Of a stretch of DNA of 64,000 bases, positions 46,931 through 58,753 are shown in pieces. The notes under the pieces are model-generated. The model worked only from the letters and a program-made list of their open reading frames with translations. It was not told the DNA's origin and did no database searches. The stretch is from Limonium bicolor. Its lineage: Eukaryota > Streptophyta > Magnoliopsida > Caryophyllales > Plumbaginaceae. Location of the stretch: NCBI GenBank assembly GCA_023374045.1, contig CM041779.1:273853258-273917257 (forward strand), given 5' to 3'. Position 1 is the first letter of the stretch, and every line of letters begins with the position of its first letter. Both the position numbers and the translations under genes were made by a program.

Positions 46931-48229
46931 CGTATGCATCAGTAAGTTTCGCTCTTCATTTTTCTGACCTATTGTCTGTTGAGAATTTGAGACCCACCTT
47001 TGAGCCATTCAAGGTGCGTAGACTAATCTCTGTAACCTTTTGGTTGAGACATGCTCATTTTACCGACTTGTAATGTTTATGGTCTTCGGATGACTTTTTA
47101 TGGGCCCGCTGGTAGTTCTGAATTCAATACCATATTGTCGTCTATTCTATTGGTGTAATTCTATTTACTCCTTATACTTTGGTTTCATGATTTTGACCGA
47201 GGTACCTTCATTTTGAGCTTGAGCTTGGAATGAAAAAGTTGACCAAAGCAGTGGAATCTTGGGCTCAACATGCTTGCACCTTGGGTTTGAAAACCTTGCT
47301 GATTACACATGACAAAGACGGGATCATGAGTGTTTGACCGCCCATTTGGGTGGATTTCCTTCCTTGTATTTGATTGATGGATGAACCGGGGGCAGGCCAC
47401 CCCGTAGGTTGGTTTTCTATATGACTTAAAGTTCCTTTTGATCATGACCGACAACTTGTCTACATTCCTAGCATTGTTGTTTGCTGTTTGTTGTTTGCTG
47501 TTTGCTCCTTGCTCCTTGCGCATAGATTCATTTTCGAAATTGATTCAAAAAGCATGATGCTAATCTTGTCTTCACTTGAAACCAACTCATTTAATTGCAA
47601 AGTCTTGCTTTGTTATGCTATTCTCGTTGTCTTAACATCATCTTTAATCTTTATAGCGGTTCTGTTTTGCCTCTGTTATGCTTTCGTCGATTTTGCTCCA
47701 TTGTACGTGTGTTATCTCGCTTCTATGCCCTTCTCGTAACCCTGCAATTGATTGATTCGTTAATCCTGACCTCTATCTAAGCCCTAGTTATTTACCCTAT
47801 AGAACCTTTTTACTGACAGAAAAGTTTTGGATGTATTATCGCTCCACACCTAACGAGCCTCTCATTCGTTTCGTGGGGCAATAATCTCCTATAACTTCAG
47901 AAAATACCTTAACCACCATTATATGTATATAAGAACAAAAACTTCAAAAAAAGCAAGCCCTTAAGGCCATTTTAGGAGGGCTTAGGATGCGAAACCACCC
48001 CATGCCTAGCGGGTCTCTCATTCGTTTTATGTGGGTGGAATCCTCCTTTGCCTTCAACACACCCATAATCAAGAGTTTAATAAATCAATAAATTGATCCT
48101 TCTCACTTGTTAATATCTCACAAATCAAGCCCAAAAATCAATAAGCCCCATCTTTGGTCCATTTCTCAAAAGCCCAAATTGTTTCAAATAAAAAAAGCCC
48201 AAGCCCAAAAAAAAAAACATGTCAAGCCC
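46931..48229 (+). other. T interior without recognised genes
   Basis: Short frames only. Part near 47860-48060 holds 'agcgggtctctcattcgttt' and a similar 'acgagcctctcattcgttt' (47848-47866), a spaced direct repeat. Confidence 0.4.
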
Positions 48230-48306
48230 AACATTCAAATCCAAACCCAAGCCCAAGATCCATCCAACTTGGCCCATCAATTCAATTCGGCCCATTAAGC
48301 CTGCTT

Positions 48307-48490
48307 GACCAAGGCCCACTTCGGCCCAATTCAACCCAAAGCCCAACCAAGGCCCACTTCGGCCCAATTCAACCCAAAGCCTAACCAAGGCCCACTTCGG
48401 CCCAATTCAACCCAAAGCCCAACTAAGGCCCACGTTGGCCTAATTCAACCCAAAAGCCTAACCAAGGCCCAATCCGGCCAAAACCTTGAC
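48307..48490 (+). repeat. 38-bp minisatellite with GGCCCA
   Basis: About five units of ACCAAGGCCCACTTCGGCCC plus AATTCAACCCAAAGCCCA. Flanks to 48700 have further GGCCCA, TTTGACC and CCCAA words. GGCCCA is a common plant promoter word, but nothing here shows promoter use. Confidence 0.75.
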
Positions 48491-49149
48491 CAAGGCCCAA
48501 TCCGGTCCAATTTTGACTCGGTCTAACTTTGACCAACCTCAACTTTGACCCAACCCAACTTTGACCCGGTCTAACTTTGATTCGACTCATTTTCTAACCC
48601 CAACTCGAATTCGATTCAACCCAATTCAAACCCAACTCATTTCAATTTGGTCCAACTCAATTCAATCCAATTCCATTCAAGTCAGATTCATTTCATCTAA
48701 TCCAAACTCAATCTGTAAATCCCATTCAAACCCAAATTGTATATTCCATCCAAACTCCAAAAATCCAAAAACATTCCTCATTATTCAGCTTTAATTCAAA
48801 AATCCTAAAAATTCTTCTTTTTCAAATTTTGAACAATCATTTTATTCAAATCTCATCAGGTCTTCAAAGAAATCATTTTGTGGAATTTTAAAGGAAAAAC
48901 TCTTCTCACATCACAGAAAACTCTTCTCAAAATGCAGAAAGTTCTTCTCACATATACGGAAAGTTTTCTCCTAAAAACATTTCTCAAAATCAGCGTTTCT
49001 TCATCGAGAATTCCGAACAACTTCATAAGTTTTCTAACTTAGTTTTCAAAACCAAAATAAATTGTTTTCAGGGAACATAGGATGTCTAACACCTTCAAAG
49101 AACGTTTTCTTCCTAGTTAGACATTACTTGTCTCTCTTCCAAATAAAAA

Positions 49150-49290
49150 TCCGAGGCAGGGCACTGGGGTCGTAACCTCCCTTGTCGCAGTCTGGATCTC
49201 TTTAGGCGGGGCATTAGGGTGACAAACCTCCCCTAATTGCAGCCTAGATTTTTTACAAGGCGGGGTGCTAGGGATGTAACTGCCTTCCTA
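49150..49290 (-). repeat. About 52-bp tandem repeat (counterpart of 6170-6320)
   Basis: Two to three units with GGGTGACAAACCTCCCCTAA and TCTTTAGGCGGGGCA, the complement of the minus T copy's repeat. Confidence 0.6.
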
Positions 49291-49744
49291 GTTGCAGTCG
49301 GGATTTCAGAATCGTCTAACTCCCTTCTACTCGATTTCAATGTTTTTGGTTTTTAACGTTTTAAAACCCGGGAGTTAGAGACGTTATTAGGATTTGACCG
49401 AGAGCATCTCATTTATGGTGTTTCTCTCTAAACCCTATTTTTCGACATAAATTCATTGCCCCATCTTTCGAGCCTCGACACTTACCTTTAATTAAGTGTC
49501 GCGTTCGAGGGGGTACACAGGGTGATCCCTCAGGATCATCCGCCCTTTGCAAAATAAAACGAAATTTGAAAGACGATTTTGACAATCATTCCTCCAAACA
49601 AAACTCTTTTCAAACCTCGAACCCAAAAAACTCGGGATTTCTTCCAAATCCCAATTGCCTCACACACTCAAATCATTATCCAAACTCCAAATCACTCCAA
49701 ACTCAAATCATCTCCCAAATTCGACTCCTCTCTAACTACTAATG

Positions 49745-49910
49745 TCTCACAGGCCCGAGCGCCTCACAGACGCGAACATCTCAACTTCTCCACCATTTTA
49801 AGATTCAAACGTCTCACAGACCCGAGTGTCTCACAGACTTCGACATCTCGTTTCTCCAACCGCATGAATATCCCAATTGTCTCATAGACCCGAGTGTCTC
49901 ACAGACTAAT
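49745..49910 (-). repeat. GTCTCACAGAC cluster (counterpart of 5575-5740)
   Basis: GTCTCACAGACCCGAGTGTC-type units at 49745, 49810 and 49880, complement of the cluster in the minus T copy. Confidence 0.6.
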
Positions 49911-50383
49911 CTCTCAAACACCCCAAACCTGAACTACGTAAGGTCTGATCTCAACAAGGAGTTGAGTACGTAGGCAGCCCATCTAGGGTGCGGCCCCATT
50001 CCAAATCAAAGAACCCTTTCCCCTTTCTAAGGTGGCTCTCATATCTCTCAAAACACTCAAACCTTCTTCGGTTCCCATAAACTTCAAACCATTAGAGTCT
50101 AAGTCTTGTCTATTCACTCAATCTCATACTTTTCCCAAATCTTCATTCTATACTCATACGAGTTCAGCAATTCCTCTTCTTGGCGCTAGCTTGGCAGAAA
50201 AGCTCGCCTCACCACAGAATGACAATTTCTAGGATCTAGACTTTTTAGTCAGAACCATACCTTTCTAGTCCTACCTTACACAGACATTACACGGGACATC
50301 TTACTAGAGAAATTGTCCTAGGGACCTTCCTTGACCTCTTCTTACAACCGTTCCCTTGCTTCTCTGACGACTCTTCCAGGCTG

Positions 50384-50605
50384 GGTAATCGGAGAGTAAA
50401 CTCCTTTCCCCCACCACCGTCCTTCACGACACTTCATTCCTCCACTCGGTTGGGTAATCGGAGAGAAAACTCCATTCCTCCACTCCCCCAGAATGAGTAA
50501 TAAGAGAATAAACTCCTTTCCCCCACCAAAGTGGGTGGTGAGAGGATTCGAACTCAGGACCTTCCGTCCCCTACTTCAGTCCTCCACCACTCGGCTGTCA
50601 GTTAT
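50384..50605 (-). repeat. tRNA-like repeat block
   Basis: On the minus strand ACAGCCGAGTGGTGGAGGA (A-box-like, as in Leu/Ser tRNAs) is followed by GAGTTCGAATCC (B box) about 30 bases on. The adjoining words GGGTAATCGGAGAGTAAACT and CCTTTCCCCCACC are repeated three times with change, and CCGAGTGGAGGAATGAAG occurs beside one of them. No intact tRNA fold; a SINE-like origin is possible. Confidence 0.5.
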
Positions 50606-52348
50606 TATTAGTATATTAACAATATTAGTTACTACTTCAATAAGAAACCGCACTTACACCCACCTAATTAACATACTAATCTCACTTAATTCATACTTAT
50701 ATACACGCACACAATAGAAAGAAAGAACAATGAAACCAATATAAGATATTTTCAAATTACATAATTTTTATCATAATTTGATCTTCATGGGTATACTAAA
50801 AGCTATTGTATTTATATTAACATTTGAGTATTTAGATCCAATATATAAATGGTGGTCAAATGTATAAGTATAAAAATAAATACAAGGAGTAGTCGTATCA
50901 AGTCGGTGTATCTCAAAAAATCGAAACAAAAAATCTAAAAGAAAATATGATGCACGGTAAGATATAAAATCATGTTACGGTAATTCCCAGTTTTCCTGTG
51001 GTAATAGGTACATAATTATAACAATCACTCATATTAAAATATTTATATAATATACAGAGACATAACAAAATATAATAACTCGGTTATGTTTTTGCACTTA
51101 ACAACTATCGTCGAAGAACACGACTTAGAGGTATGTATATATATATAAAATAATTAGGTTCACAAAATTTATCATTTACAGAACAAGAAGTTTGACGATA
51201 TCATAAATTTTGGAAGAAGAAAAGTAGAAAAGGAAGAACGCAAAAAAAAAACAAGACTTGCAAAACTAGAAGAATAAGGAGCGATTTTCTAATGAGTGAT
51301 GAACATAGATAAATGGCAGAGGAAGATTGACAACAAAGAGTGAGGAAATATAAATAAATTACCTCTAATGCGGAATGCAGCGTGATGCAAAATTACATCG
51401 ATAAGAAACATGAAGATTGACTGAAATGATGGAAGATAACTCAGATTCTATGAAGGATGGGTTTAGGGTTTAGAAGTCTTTATATATATATTCTTCCACC
51501 TACTTGTTGCCGACTACTATGGAGGAGAAGAGAAGTTTGTACACAGAAAATACAGCACTAAAGAGATGTTGGAGCCAGGTTTCACCAAGTGTGGCGCATA
51601 TAGATAGAGCTATGGTTTTATTTATAGACTTACAAGGAATAAATATTTGAAAGTAAATACATATTTACTAAAATTAAAATATCAAAGTCTTTATTTTTCA
51701 CTTTTTGATAAAATGTAAAATAGATTCCCGTAATCTTAAAATATTTCTAGAATTTGCATATGATTTCGGGTTTTGACAAATAATATATTTAATCCACAAG
51801 AAAGATATAACTGGTATTATGATACATTCATAAAAGCAATAATTAAAATCAGATAAGTATATATTCAAAATAAATAAATAAATAAAACCACCTTTGTTTA
51901 TACTATATTCAGTTACACGTATTTTAATATCCCTTTTAACATACTCATGTTTCACAAAGTCACTGATGATTCAAAACAAAGAACTCTTAGCAAGTATTCA
52001 ATGACAACCCGGTTCATTAAATGATCAAAGCGGAAAACAAATCAACTCCGAGGCATTACTAAAAACAAGTAATTGACTACGAATCTATATTTTCAAATGG
52101 ACATATTCTTTCCGAAAACATAAATATACACATTTTTTTTCAAATATATGAATCTCTCAAAAGTGTGCATAATGATAAAATAGCTACCATGACAAAAATA
52201 TGTTTGATCAATACCATATTAAAACTATCAAGCCACAATAAATAAAATAATAATTATAATCAATAACACTGCAAGGCGTTAACTATAAATATTGAGTTAA
52301 CAACTAAAAAGTAAAGTACTTAATGATTCACAACGTATACTAATAGTG

Positions 52349-52367
52349 TATATATATATATATATAT
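52349..52367. repeat. (TA)n microsatellite
   Basis: About nine TA units. Confidence 0.85.
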
Positions 52368-52379
52368 GTCTTATATTTT

Positions 52380-52898
52380 TACGGGTAATTCAGTTAATTA
52401 CTGATTAATAAGGATAAATATGCCTTAAGATTATTGAGGAACAATCTAAGATCACATACAAGCAAAATTATGCTTTAAGATCTTTTAGGGCAAAAATGTG
52501 CTCTAAGAAACCTAAGAGATTGTGAACCTCAATTAGGGTCCAAAGTGGATTCCGGAACCTTACATCTAAGGTAAGAACAAGTTAAACCCATTACCAAAGA
52601 AAACCAAACTCAAAAGTGAGTAAAAACACAAAATGGAGTCTTAAAACTCCTTAAGACACATTTTTATAAAAGTGTCTAGAAATTGACTTTGGATGGTTAA
52701 TTAGGCTTGTATACATCATAGTTAATTTATGTACTATAATGTATCACATTAGGAAGCCTAATTCAAAGAAATAAAAAAAATCAGAAATATGGCCCCAATG
52801 TGTGAATAGTACCAAATAGTGTCAAACAAGGCCTTAATCTCCTTAGCTTGGTCAATGGTCAAACTAAGACACTTAAAATATCCCATGGATGTGGAAGC
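52380..52898 (+). repeat. LARD-like LTR 5' fragment
   Basis: Shares words and order with 24330-24800: ACCAAAGAAAACCAA, AGTCTTAAAACTCCTTAAG, TCACATTAGGAAGCCTAA, GTGAATAGTACCAAATAGT. The start is lost and it ends where minus-strand LTR ends begin. Confidence 0.6.
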
Positions 52899-53020
52899 TG
52901 TAACACCCCTCTCGTTAAACTCGTAATAATCACTCTCATAGCATAATTAAAAACGTCTCACAGTGGTAATTAAATATCAAACATCCTCACTCGGGTGTCA
53001 CATGCCATTACGCACCCATG
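52899..53020 (-). repeat. Short LTR 3'-end fragment
   Basis: Starts on the plus strand TGTAACACCCCTCTCG, the complement of an LTR end of the GGGGTGTTACA type, and is about 120 bp long. Confidence 0.4.
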
Positions 53021-53759
53021 TGTAACACCCCAACCATTAATCCTTCCATTATCCTCTAATCATTCCCATAATTACCTTACTCGCAGCGGAATACTTACTT
53101 ACTCCCGGCGGGTGATACAACGTCGTTAGCCATCCAAGACTAACAAGGCTACTATTACTTACAGTAACGGTCTGATGAATAGAATATACCGAATACATAA
53201 TACTCACCTTACAATGCCAAATGCTTACTTACAATTTGATTACCGAGTATCCAAAATATACGAATTACATTCCAAGACTATTTCCCAAAAATTAAGAGTT
53301 TATACATTTACTTCTTTCTATCCAATCACAATTCATTATCTAAAAAGGTGTACCACATGGTACACCGGCTACTCAAAAAGGCCTTAGTTGTGTACAACTC
53401 GGTACACCTTTCCAATCTACTAACTATCCCAAAAAGAATTAACTGGCTTATACCATGTTCATTGGTGAAAGGAAGGATTTACCACTACTTATATTTTCCA
53501 TATTCCTAGCTATCCCACTAGATCATTAACTGCACAAGTGCAATACCAAAACACTCAGTCCTACAGAGTGCAGAGGCGTAAACCCTTGGCAGTAAATCTC
53601 TCATGTGAAATAGGAATGAATATTACTTTTTTACTCCTGGCTTGTTGCCCGGTCTGTCCACTATCTCGTATTAACAATTCCGTAGCATTGGGTGATTATT
53701 CACATACACTGGTCGCCTGCTGCGCACCATGTTCTTACTGATTCTATAGTATTGGTTGG

Positions 53760-56451
53760 CATGGCCTCCGCTGTTGCTAGCTTTAGCTCATGCATTTGCA
53801 CCATCTATACCATGGTTTGATGTTTATACTTCTGAGCTCCTTGAGCGTTATTTACCTATACTTCACGTTCCCATATATCGTGTTCGTTCTGAACTGGTTA
53901 CTCCTTAGTTGTCAACAGTTGCTATTTAAGCTTATTTGACATCGCTTGGCAGTAATTACATGCTCAAGCTTCACTACATTAGTAGTTCTTAAAGGGGTGT
54001 ACTATCAGATATTTGTGATGGTATCCCCTTCTTTAGAATCCATGTGTTCACCGCTCTCGCGGTCTCACATTTATGAGGGGTATCCTCGCTTGTTGTTATT
54101 AACCTTTTATTGGTGTCGTCCTTGACCACTTCCCATATGGTTTACAATGGGTTTTGCAACCGTCGAATTATGTATTGTAATAATTTCATGGCGTACTAGC
54201 CATATTGCCCAGAGCTCTGCTCATCATCGGCTGTTCCCAAGTGGTTACTTCTCCATAAGCCATCGCTGAGTTTAGAGGTGATACTGGGCTCCATGATAAG
54301 ATCTTCGCATCACGCTTCCGTTTCTTGGAGACCCTTTTGTATCTTGGTATTGATCGATACCATTTATTAATTTGGGGTATCCCCTGTCAAGTGGGATCCC
54401 TTCGGTGTTCTAACCGGATGTTCGTTCCAATTGTGGTGCTCTTATTACGACTTTTCGTTCAACTGTGTTGACTTGATACCCTTTATGGATTGCTCCTGGA
54501 TATTATTGATTATACGGTAGCATCTGGCTGACATTTATGAGTATGTCCAGTTTGTTATGCTAACTTGTGGTTCTGGATCTGAGTTATCCGTTGAGGGTTA
54601 TAACGTCTCCCATTCTTAGGGTAGACCGTTGATATTTCTCTTATATTTTTAACCGGTTTGGTATTCCCTTTAGTGGTGAATGGTATCCTCTGGTACCTTA
54701 GGTGATCACTCCGTGTGTTTGTGGTAGTTGTTCTGGGAATTCCATTCTGTTCATTGAACACTGATGTGTTAATGTTAGGCATTTGCCTTACAATGTTTAG
54801 ACTGGGTATTCCTTCCAGTTATCATGCTTTACTTCAATATCTTCTAGACATACCCAATGTCTTTATTCAGTTGTTAGTGCTTCCCGCACTTTTAACTCCT
54901 ACTCATCCTCCTGGAGTGAGTTCTTGACTCCTTAGCTTGTAAGCTTATCTGAGTTCCCTGTGCTCGTTTGAGGTATTTGACTTTTCTGGTTTGAATTTAC
55001 TTATGGTCCGTAGAACGGAGTTGACTACTTCCCGTGTTTCGTACACTACATGTATACATACGTGGGGTACCATGTTGGTACGTTACCACTTACCTGACTA
55101 TTTGTCGGGCCCGTAAGCTCCTTCGGAGTGCGGTCGTCCCACATCCTGTATTTGGGTACACTCGTAGTGCTCGTCACACGCCTAGGTGAAGTATTCTATT
55201 GTCAACTCCTCTTGTATCATTCTATGATACTCACCGTAATTCCGTCGATTTGGTTTTAAAAATCCAGAGTTCAAAAGAAGGGTTTGAAAGAAAATTTGAA
55301 TTTTGAATTTTGAAATAACAGTTTGGTGTTAAAAGTAATTCTTCATGGTGTTGCCATGTCTGAGGTCTTGACAAGTCAAGCTTCTCGCTGACTGGTATGT
55401 TCTTAACACAATGGTCGGGCCGTTAGGCCTTTCCAAGGTTTCATTGTTTCAATTTCTTAGGATTAGTGATCCTGTATTTACTTCAATCCTTATGGTGGTA
55501 CTTTAGTAGGTACTTGTTGTTCGTTGAAGATCTTCCAATTGTCTTGTAGTTGCTGCACTTGCCCTGGGCAAGTGCGCGGGTAGGTTGTTTTTCGGTTAAC
55601 GTATATCGGTTACGATATCGTTTCCATCCATATTTGGTGGTCTTATTAGATCTTCCTTTGATCTATTGATCTTGGTGATCAATCTCCTGAGTCGTTTCTC
55701 AGTGTACTTGACATGGTTGTCGTCAATCCGGGTGTCTCACACCTTCACTGTGGTTAATGATACTTGACTTATCCTTAGGAACCACATTGTAGTCCTATAG
55801 GTGTGTAATTTATGAATACTTTCATTGTCATCTGAACTATGTTGTTTGGTTATTACGGCCTCTTGGCGTGTAGGTTTGGTATTAATCCAACCTCGACTAA
55901 TTCCTTAGGCGATTTGTATACCGTCATTGGTATTATCAAACATTACAGTCCGTAGACTCTCTTGTCTCGGGCTTGTTACTATGTCCTTTCCGCTTGGTTG
56001 CGCGCTTGTGCTCCTCTTCTTGCTGGCTACTCATGGTTCTCGCGACTGCAAGGCACGTCGCCCCATGGTGCCACAAATTTCATTATCCTATATTTAGGAT
56101 CTTCAATCCTCCGCCATTAAGTGCGGTCATCGTCATACAACGGGAACCGTCTTCGGGACTTCCAGTTCTTGGACTCTACCGTATGACTGGTTCTTTTTCT
56201 ACTAAGGTTTACTTTGCAACTGCCAGATTGGGTTTTACCCGAGTGTGAGAGGTCTTTCCATCTCTCTAGCATTCTTGTCCCATCTTTACAACGGGGACGT
56301 GGAGGGCGGGTATGGTTGTTGTAAGTTTCCGGTTCACGCGGAAGTTCCTATCTAGCGTACCTCACACGCTAACACTCAACCCTTAGCCCTAAGTCTCTAA
56401 TTCCTACTCGGTATTTTCCTAAACTCGATATTTCATCCATCAGAGTGTATT
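53760..56451 (-). other. Non-coding interior of the minus LARD-like copy
   Basis: No gene recognised. Minus-strand words at 55017-55190 (GCGTGTGACGAGCAC, GATGTGGGACGACCGCAC, ACACGGGAAGTAGTC) match the plus copy near 31990-32155. Confidence 0.5.
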
Positions 56452-56463
56452 GCTCTGATACCA
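56452..56463 (-). promoter_or_regulatory. Primer-binding site of the minus LARD-like copy
   Basis: TGGTATCAGAGC on the minus strand, five bases from the LTR end. ATCAGAG (56439-56445) and CTCTGAT (56453-56459) form a 7-base inverted repeat that includes most of the PBS. Confidence 0.8.
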
Positions 56464-57099
56464 CTTTTTGTAACATCCCTACCGCAAATACCGTCATTAC
56501 CGTACAGATACTTACCTTCGCAGCGGATACTACATACATAACGGCGGGTGTACAATGCCATTAGTCACCCACGTGATTAACAAGGCGAGTTACAATACTA
56601 CATACTATCGGTCTGATGAATTTGAACATACCGAGTCCTCTACACAATACATTACCTTCCCTTGCATACTCAACCATAATATAATTATAACTTCAATACA
56701 ATACTATACCGAGTCTACTACAATCCTTAAATTACCGATACAGTTTGGACTTCCAAATTCGCATTATTATACAAATACAAATCTTATGATTCAACTACCC
56801 ATGCTTACATAGCAACCCCGCCCTATACTCTCGAACGACGGTCAGCTTCAAATACCTGTAAAATAAAAACAGTGCCCCTAGGGGCTCAGCAAAATTGCTG
56901 CATATTAAATTCGCATATACCGCGTGCTAACCGCGGTACGCCGACTACTTTGGGTCGGATATACATGGAGTTCGTTTTACATGCATACATACATACTAAT
57001 ACTACGACAATACATTCAACAATACTTACATACACATACAAGGTTCAATACTTACTAAGGAAGACCATTCGATAGTCAACCGTTCGTATTAGTTACTTA

Positions 57100-57420
57100 C
57101 TCATTACTTCCTCGTGCTTTGTTCGATATTCGTTACTCTACTCGTACCTACTCCTTACTCGTTACTCATCACTTTACTCATACCTACTCGTCACTCAATG
57201 CTCATTAGCTTACTCGCTTCCTTGCTCCATACTCATTACTATACTTGTGCATACTCATTGCTCAATACTCCATACTTACTCATACATAGTCAATACTCAA
57301 TGCTTACTCATACATACTCAATACTCGGTACTCATTACATACTCATACTCACTTCTTACTCAATACTCATTACTTTACTCATATGTACGCAATACTCAAT
57401 ACTCATTACTTTGGCCTCCG
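57100..57420 (+). repeat. TACTCAT-rich low-complexity stretch
   Basis: Dense repetition of TACTCAT, TACTCGT and CAATACTCA with no fixed period, inside the minus LARD-like LTR. Translated frames are repetitive and not proteins. Confidence 0.7.
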
Positions 57421-58556
57421 GGTGGAGTCGTACACAAGACTCGCCACCGGACCTACAATACGAGGGCTATACACTTAGCTCCTCAAGTACTCAAATGCCC
57501 GTTTTTACAGGACTACTCAAATTCCCAACACTCTTCTCTCAGAGTATATTACAATCTCATGGATTAGCCTAGAAGTATCTCTCTCGATAACCTCCACTAG
57601 CTTAGGGAATTACCACCGTCTATTATCCTCAGATTTAAGGGTTTCCCCAACGTATCGAATACTCTCATGTTCGGGACATTACTCACATCAGTCGGGTCCT
57701 CTCATAACGGGTCGACTATGTGCTAAGGGGTTTGGAGGTCCCTCATCATTCTTTACTACTCTCATGGTTCATGACTTGCACCAACATTAATTCCTCTAAT
57801 AGAGGTTACTTATGTACTTCCACTACTTATTGTTTGTGGATTATTCATTCGGTTCTCCTACCGTTATCGGGAGGTTACTACTCCCGTACACTCTCTCACA
57901 TTCTGGTGAGTTCATTGGTTTGTGTTATCGTTTATTGATTCGTTAGTTTAGTGCGTTTCTACGGTTCCATTAGTTCACAACATGACTCTTACTACGAGTC
58001 ACTACACAACAAGACTCATCTATGAGTCGGTCTACGCACTAAGTGAAGCCACACAATCAATCAAGAAGGGTTAGCTCATACAACATACAGCAAGACATAC
58101 AATGAAAGGCAATAAACCGTTTTCATGCTTTAGTCTTGATTAACCGGCATACAACACACAAATCAACGTAACTCGGTTAGCATACGGGGCATGAGAAAAT
58201 CATACCTTTCACCGGGGGTTAGCTTTACCGTGTGTCCCCTTGTTCCTTGGTTCACACTTGTTCCACTGATAACGTTTCCAACATTGTTATTAATACTATG
58301 CTCATATGATTCACAAGTAATTACTACTCCCGTACTTACCCCGTTATCCCGGTATGCTTAATGTTCTTATACTCTCAACTTTCTTAATTACTTTTCATAC
58401 TTGTTTTCCTACTCATTTACTTACTTTCTCACCATTGGTGTTACCCTAATAGTGTATTGCTAAAGTCCTTTATATATGTACATACCTATACATATATACA
58501 TACATATGATTACTATGTTATTAATTTTTTTAATAATAATTTTTTTTGTAAGTTAG

Positions 58557-58753
58557 GGCCGACCGACCCACCGACCGACCCAACCCCTTGGGTCGGTCCA
58601 TTCCAGTAAGTTTTCCGTCCTCTGAAATTGTCCCGACCGACCCAGGATTGTTCCGACCGACCCATGCACCTCTGGGTCGGTCCATTCCAGAAGGTTTACG
58701 TTCCATCGTCTATGCTCCGACCGACCCAACCTCTGGGTCGGTCCAGTCCAGAA
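58557..58753 (+). repeat. Inverted-repeat cluster, GACCGACCCA type (LARD-like LTR)
   Basis: Three hairpins. In the first, GACCGACCCA (58573-58582) faces TGGGTCGGTC (58589-58598) over six bases. The others pair near 58633-58682 and 58718-58744; each ends CGGTCCATTCCAG or CGGTCCAGTCCAG. Confidence 0.85.

Larger units (their letters stand above)
34600..50235 (+). mobile_element. Long repeat 'T', plus-strand copy with nested copia and LINE
   Basis: Starts TGTAGACACCAAAAATTCTC and mirrors the minus copy at 10563-5240. Removing the copia element and the LINE leaves three pieces (34600-35676, 41869-43861, 46112 to about 50235), about 7.2 kb, in the order seen in the minus copy. It lacks long frames but has several internal arrays and a tRNA-like sequence. 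The end near 50235 is set by the last clear match (GCTTGGCAGAAAAGCTCGCC at 50191-50210). Confidence 0.5.
50236..52379. other. AT-rich DNA, no gene seen
   Basis: Beyond the tRNA-like block at 50384-50605 the stretch is AT-rich with short frames only, an open (TA)n run at 52349-52367 and a shorter one at 51136-51147. No terminal repeats or target duplications were found. Confidence 0.5.

Noticed and set aside
47185..47780. Small frames on both strands suggesting a host gene
   Set aside because: No domain or convincing exon structure; lies within the T element.
50493..50717. Short open frame over the tRNA-like block
   Set aside because: Overlaps the repeat block and has no protein features.
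57114..57572. 152-codon frame rich in Leu, Thr, Tyr and Ser
   Set aside because: Comes from TACTCAT-type low-complexity DNA in the LARD-like LTR.
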